Shown here in pieces: positions 61,071 to 64,000 of a stretch of DNA of 64,000 nt. The notes beneath the pieces are model-generated. The model was not told the DNA's origin, did no database searches, and worked only from the letters and a program-made list of their open reading frames with translations. The position numbers and the translations under genes are program-made. Each line of letters starts with the position of its first letter. Position 1 is the first letter of the stretch. This stretch comes from Amycolatopsis pittospori (GTDB lineage: Bacteria > Actinomycetota > Actinomycetes > Mycobacteriales > Pseudonocardiaceae), in contig NZ_JACBXD010000025.1 of NCBI RefSeq assembly GCF_013870525.1, forward strand, positions 38,649 through 102,648, read 5' to 3'.

Positions 61071-62024
61071 GTGCATGCCACCAGCACGGTTCACGCCGCC
61101 GACGGTGCTGCGCCGACCTCGGTTCCGCCGATTTCGGACAGCAAGACCTTTTCGCGCGCGTTCGCCGACATCAAGACCGGTTTCGCCGCCAAAGAGCTGT
61201 GGGGACACCTCGGCTGGCAGGACATCAAGCAGCGCTATCGCCGCTCGGTGATCGGCCCGTTCTGGATCACCATCAGCCAGGGTGTCATCGCACTCGGCCT
61301 CGGACTCCTGTACTCACAGTTGTTCGGTATGCCGACGGCGACGTTCCTGCCCTACATCAGCACCGGGTTCATCATCTGGGGCTTCATCAGCGGCTGCCTG
61401 TCCGAGGGCATGGAGACCTTCATCTCCAACGAGGGACTGATCAAACAGCTCCCGGCGCCGCTTTCGGTCTACGTGCTGCGGACGGTGTGGCGCCAGACCC
61501 TGATGCTGGTGCACAACCTGATCGTCTACGTCATCGTCATCGCGATCTTCTTCACCGCGCTGAATCACCAGTACTCGCTGAACACCGGCAACTGCGATAC
61601 GGGCTTCTCCGGCATCTGCCACCCCGGCATCGGCTGGTACTCGCTCACCGCGATCCCCGGTTTCTTCCTGCTCGCGCTCAACGCCGGCTGGGTCACCCTG
61701 CTGCTGGGCATCATCTCGACCCGCTACCGGGACATCCCGCAGGTGATCAACTCGATCATCCAGCTGCTCTTCTACATGACGCCGATCGTGTGGCCGATCG
61801 ACCAGCTGATGGCGGGCGGCATGCGAGCCGCCACCTCGTGGGCACTGCCGTTCGTCTACGGCAACCCGTTGTTCCACTTCATCCAGATCGTGCGCGCACC
61901 GATGATCGGACAGGCCGTCAGCCCCTACAGCTGGGTGATCGTCGGTGGCATCACCGTCATCGGCTGGGGTCTCGCGCTGGTCGCGATGCGTAATTACCGT
62001 TCCCGCGTCTCTTATTGGGTGTGA
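61071..62024 (+). CDS. wzm: ABC-2 type polysaccharide exporter permease (Wzm-like)
   Basis: The GTG at 61071 gives 317 residues with about six membrane segments. The N-terminal amphipathic part is ELWGHLGWQDIKQRYRRSVIGPFW, the conserved signature of Wzm/TagG permeases. Late PIVWPIDQL and YGNPLFHFIQIVRAPMIG are also typical. With the adjacent ATPase it would move a lipid-linked polysaccharide across the membrane. Together with the GlfT1-like gene it matches the mycobacterial galactan exporter locus (Rv3781-Rv3783). The ATPase gene follows three bases after the stop. Confidence 0.9.
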   Translation: MHATSTVHAADGAAPTSVPPISDSKTFSRAFADIKTGFAAKELWGHLGWQDIKQRYRRSVIGPFWITISQGVIALGLGLLYSQLFGMPTATFLPYISTGFIIWGFISGCLSEGMETFISNEGLIKQLPAPLSVYVLRTVWRQTLMLVHNLIVYVIVIAIFFTALNHQYSLNTGNCDTGFSGICHPGIGWYSLTAIPGFFLLALNAGWVTLLLGIISTRYRDIPQVINSIIQLLFYMTPIVWPIDQLMAGGMRAATSWALPFVYGNPLFHFIQIVRAPMIGQAVSPYSWVIVGGITVIGWGLALVAMRNYRSRVSYWV

Positions 62025-62027
62025 CAG

Positions 62028-62852
62028 ATGGTCAGCATTGATGTGCACAACGCCTACGTCGACTTCCCGATCTTCGACGCGAAAACCCGCTCGCTGAAGA
62101 AGCGGGTGCTGGGCAAGGTCGGCGGCAAGATCGGCACCGAGAGCAAGGTGCCGATCATCGAAGCCCTCCACGACGTGACGCTCTCGCTGAAACAAGGCGA
62201 CCGCGTCGGTCTGGTCGGCCACAACGGCGCCGGGAAGTCGACCCTGCTGCGGCTGCTCTCCGGGATCTACGAGCCCACCCGCGGCTCGGCGAAGATCTCC
62301 GGCAAGATCGCACCGGTCTTCGACCTCGGCATCGGCATGGACCCGGAGATCTCCGGGCTGGAGAACATCATCGTCCGCGGCCTGTTCCTCGGGATGACCG
62401 CGAAGGAGATGGAAGCGCGCGTCGACGACATCGCGGACTTCACCGAACTCGGTGACTACCTGCAGATGCCGTTGCGGACCTACTCGACCGGTATGCGCGT
62501 GCGGCTGGCGCTGGGCGTGGTCACCTCGATCGACCCGGAGATCCTGATCCTGGACGAGGGCATCGGCGCGGTCGACGCGGCGTTCCTCAACAAGGCGAAG
62601 GACCGGCTGAAGGACCTCGTGAAGCGGTCGGGCATCCTGGTGTTCGCCAGCCACTCGGACGAGTTCCTCTTCGAGCTCTGCGATTCCGCCATCTGGATGG
62701 ACGAGGGGCATGTCAAGCAGCGTGGTTCGCTGCGTGACGTCCTCACCGGCTACAAGGGGCGCGACCCGTTCGAGAACATGAGCAAGGAGACACTGGAGCG
62801 GTTCGGCGTCGAGCCCGAGCCCGTGTCGCTGACGAACGGCGGTCAAGGATGA
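62028..62852 (+). CDS. wzt: ABC transporter ATPase of polysaccharide export (Wzt-like)
   Basis: The 274 residues have Walker A VGHNGAGKSTLLRLLSG, the Q-loop area PVFDLGIGMDPEISG (typical of Wzt/TagH), signature YSTGMRVRLALGVV and Walker B EILILDEGIGAVD. No C-terminal carbohydrate-binding domain is fused, as in mycobacterial Wzt. It drives galactan export with the permease. Its stop overlaps the glycosyltransferase start by four bases. Confidence 0.92.
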   Translation: MVSIDVHNAYVDFPIFDAKTRSLKKRVLGKVGGKIGTESKVPIIEALHDVTLSLKQGDRVGLVGHNGAGKSTLLRLLSGIYEPTRGSAKISGKIAPVFDLGIGMDPEISGLENIIVRGLFLGMTAKEMEARVDDIADFTELGDYLQMPLRTYSTGMRVRLALGVVTSIDPEILILDEGIGAVDAAFLNKAKDRLKDLVKRSGILVFASHSDEFLFELCDSAIWMDEGHVKQRGSLRDVLTGYKGRDPFENMSKETLERFGVEPEPVSLTNGGQG

Positions 62853-63757
62853 CCAGCGAGACCCAGCAGTTGCCCGAAGGCGCCGTCGTCGGCGTCGTCG
62901 TCACGCGCCATCGGCGGGAACTGCTCGCGGACTCGCTCAAGGTGATCGCCGCGCAGACGCGGCCCGTCGACCACCTCGTGGTGGTCGACAACGGCCCGGA
63001 CAAGTCGGCGCGGGACATCGTCGAGAACTACCCGCTTCCCTTCACGTACCTGCCTTCGCACCGCAACCTCGGCGGTGCGGGCGGGTTCGCGCTCGGCATG
63101 CTGCACGCGCTTTCACTGGGCGCGGACTGGATCTGGCTGGCCGACGACGACGGCCGCCCGGCCGACGAGAACGTGCTCGCGATCCTGCTGGACGAGGCCG
63201 AAAAGCGGAATCTGGCCGAGATCTCGCCGGTGGTGTCGAACATCGACGCGCCGGACAAGCTCGCTTTCCCGTTGCGGCGCGGGCTGACCTGGAAGCGTTC
63301 GTCGTCGGAGCTCGGTGTCGACTTCCTGCCCGGTATCGCCTCGCTGATGAACGGCGCGCTGTTCCGTGCGTCCACTTTGGACGTCGTCGGTGTGCCGGAC
63401 CTGCGGCTGTTCTTCCGCGGCGACGAGGTCGAACTGCACCGGCGCCTGGTGCGCTCGGGGCTGCCGTTCGGTACCTCGCTCAAGACCGCGTACCTGCACC
63501 CGGACGGCTCGGACGAGTTCAAGCCGATGCTGGGCGGCCGGTTCCACGCGCAGGACCCGGAGAACGAGGTCAAGCGCTACTACACCTACCGCAACCGCGG
63601 ATATCTGTTGTCGCAGCCGGGAATGCGCAAGATCGGCGCACTCGAAGTGATCCGGTTCGGCCTGTACTTCGTCGGCGTGAAGCGGGACCCGAAGGCGTTC
63701 CTGCAGTGGCTCAAGCTCGTGCGGCAGGGGCGCAAGGAAAAGTTCTTCCGCTACTGA
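62849..63757 (+). CDS. glfT1: GlfT1-like galactofuranosyltransferase (GT2)
   Basis: The 302 residues form a GT-A domain: VVGVVVTRHRRELLADSL, VVVDNGPD, HRNLGGAGGFALGM, and the metal-binding WLADDDGRPA. FFRGDEVELHRRLVRSG is the catalytic acid region of galactofuranosyltransferases. GlfT1 adds the first galactofuranose residues to the decaprenyl-linked linker of arabinogalactan. The gene order with wzm and wzt supports this. A palindrome follows the stop. Confidence 0.88.
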   Translation: MTSETQQLPEGAVVGVVVTRHRRELLADSLKVIAAQTRPVDHLVVVDNGPDKSARDIVENYPLPFTYLPSHRNLGGAGGFALGMLHALSLGADWIWLADDDGRPADENVLAILLDEAEKRNLAEISPVVSNIDAPDKLAFPLRRGLTWKRSSSELGVDFLPGIASLMNGALFRASTLDVVGVPDLRLFFRGDEVELHRRLVRSGLPFGTSLKTAYLHPDGSDEFKPMLGGRFHAQDPENEVKRYYTYRNRGYLLSQPGMRKIGALEVIRFGLYFVGVKRDPKAFLQWLKLVRQGRKEKFFRY

Positions 63758-63772
63758 GTGCTTCGGTCACCT

Positions 63773-63831
63773 CGTGCAATGAACGGCCCGTTACTTGCAA
63801 ATTTTGCAAGTAACGGGCCGTTCATTGCACG
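63773..63831. repeat. Palindrome of the GGCCCGTT-CTTGCAA family, copy 3
   Basis: The 29-base arms 63773-63801 and 63803-63831 are perfect reverse complements around one T. The core matches the copies at 46563 and 51173. It lies between the stop of glfT1 and the convergent partial gene. Confidence 0.85.
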
Positions 63832-63846
63832 CTCTGGTGTGTAGCG

Positions 63847-64000
63847 CTACTCGCCGATGACCGGCGGCGCGGTGCGCATGTCGGTACCGAAGACCTCGTC
63901 CGGGTCGCCCTCGACGAGGTAGGTCGGACGCTGGTGCTCGGTGTCTTCGTCCCCGTCGGCCTGCTGACCGCGGCCACCCATGCCGCCGCCCATACCGGGA
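63847..64000 (-). CDS. C-terminal end of a third PPE-like type VII substrate (partial)
   Basis: Only the last 50 codons are in the window; the gene continues past the edge. It reads PGMGGGMGGRGQQ, an acidic ADGDEDTEHQ, then TYLVEGDP and TAPPVIGE at the very end. This is the same C-terminal pattern as in the PPE-like proteins at 10254 and 29174, so a third cassette of the same kind probably lies to the right. Confidence 0.7.
   Translation of the reverse strand, partial: PGMGGGMGGRGQQADGDEDTEHQRPTYLVEGDPDEVFGTDMRTAPPVIGE

Noticed and set aside
46563..63831. Palindromes as terminal inverted repeats of an insertion sequence
   Set aside because: Each is a single short element with no transposase and no target-site duplication that I can see; the genes between copies are ordinary.

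Overview
The window looks like chromosome from a high-GC actinomycete of the Pseudonocardiaceae, most likely Amycolatopsis or a close relative. This is inferred from the gene content, not from a marker gene. The supporting genes are galactan glycosyltransferase and exporter genes of arabinogalactan type, EspG-linked type VII secretion cassettes, an SsgA-like cell-division regulator, a proteasome activator with a GQYL tail, and many GTG starts.

Layout. 1-5383 is a putative defence island. Three overlapping plus-strand genes (the C-terminal part of a MORC/GHKL-like ATPase, an unknown protein and a DUF6339-like protein) converge on two minus-strand DNA cytosine-C5 methyltransferase genes. One methyltransferase keeps its motifs; the other has lost the catalytic Pro-Cys. 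The island abuts the 3' end of tRNA-Arg(ACG), which is followed by tRNA-Ser(GCT). 5811-27593 is mostly household and regulatory: a DUF2156 membrane protein, acetoacetate-CoA ligase, a first type VII cassette (PE-like, PPE-like, EspG), an aminotransferase, TauE-like transporter, GntR, Lrp and LuxR-type regulators, a FabH-like synthase, a class III cyclase, an amino-acid dehydrogenase, an SsgA-like protein and a secreted S1 protease.

27809-37009 is a second, larger type VII locus in one orientation: EspG, PE-like, PPE-like, EspC-like, YbaB/EbfC-like and a 1637-residue RHS polymorphic toxin with no evident downstream immunity gene. No ESX membrane machinery is present in the window, so both loci are orphan substrate/chaperone cassettes. 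37092-52406 holds a diguanylate cyclase, an MFS pump, peptidases, oxidoreductases, tRNA-Ser(TGA), a MarR regulator, a cysteine-desulfurase-like protein without its PLP lysine, Bpa and an epoxide hydrolase.

52446-63757 is a cell-surface glycan region. It has a complete candidate pseudaminic acid pathway (PseB, C, H-like, G, I, F), a GT29/sialyltransferase-like protein that could transfer the sugar, a GT-C glycosyltransferase, and the Wzm/Wzt/GlfT1-like trio of galactan synthesis and export. A remnant of a second pseG and a 39-bp direct repeat mark rearrangement here. The window ends inside a third PPE-like gene, whose C-terminus shares a PPVIG motif with the other two.

Many convergent gene junctions carry long palindromes. 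Three of them share one core sequence with paired compensatory differences in both arms.
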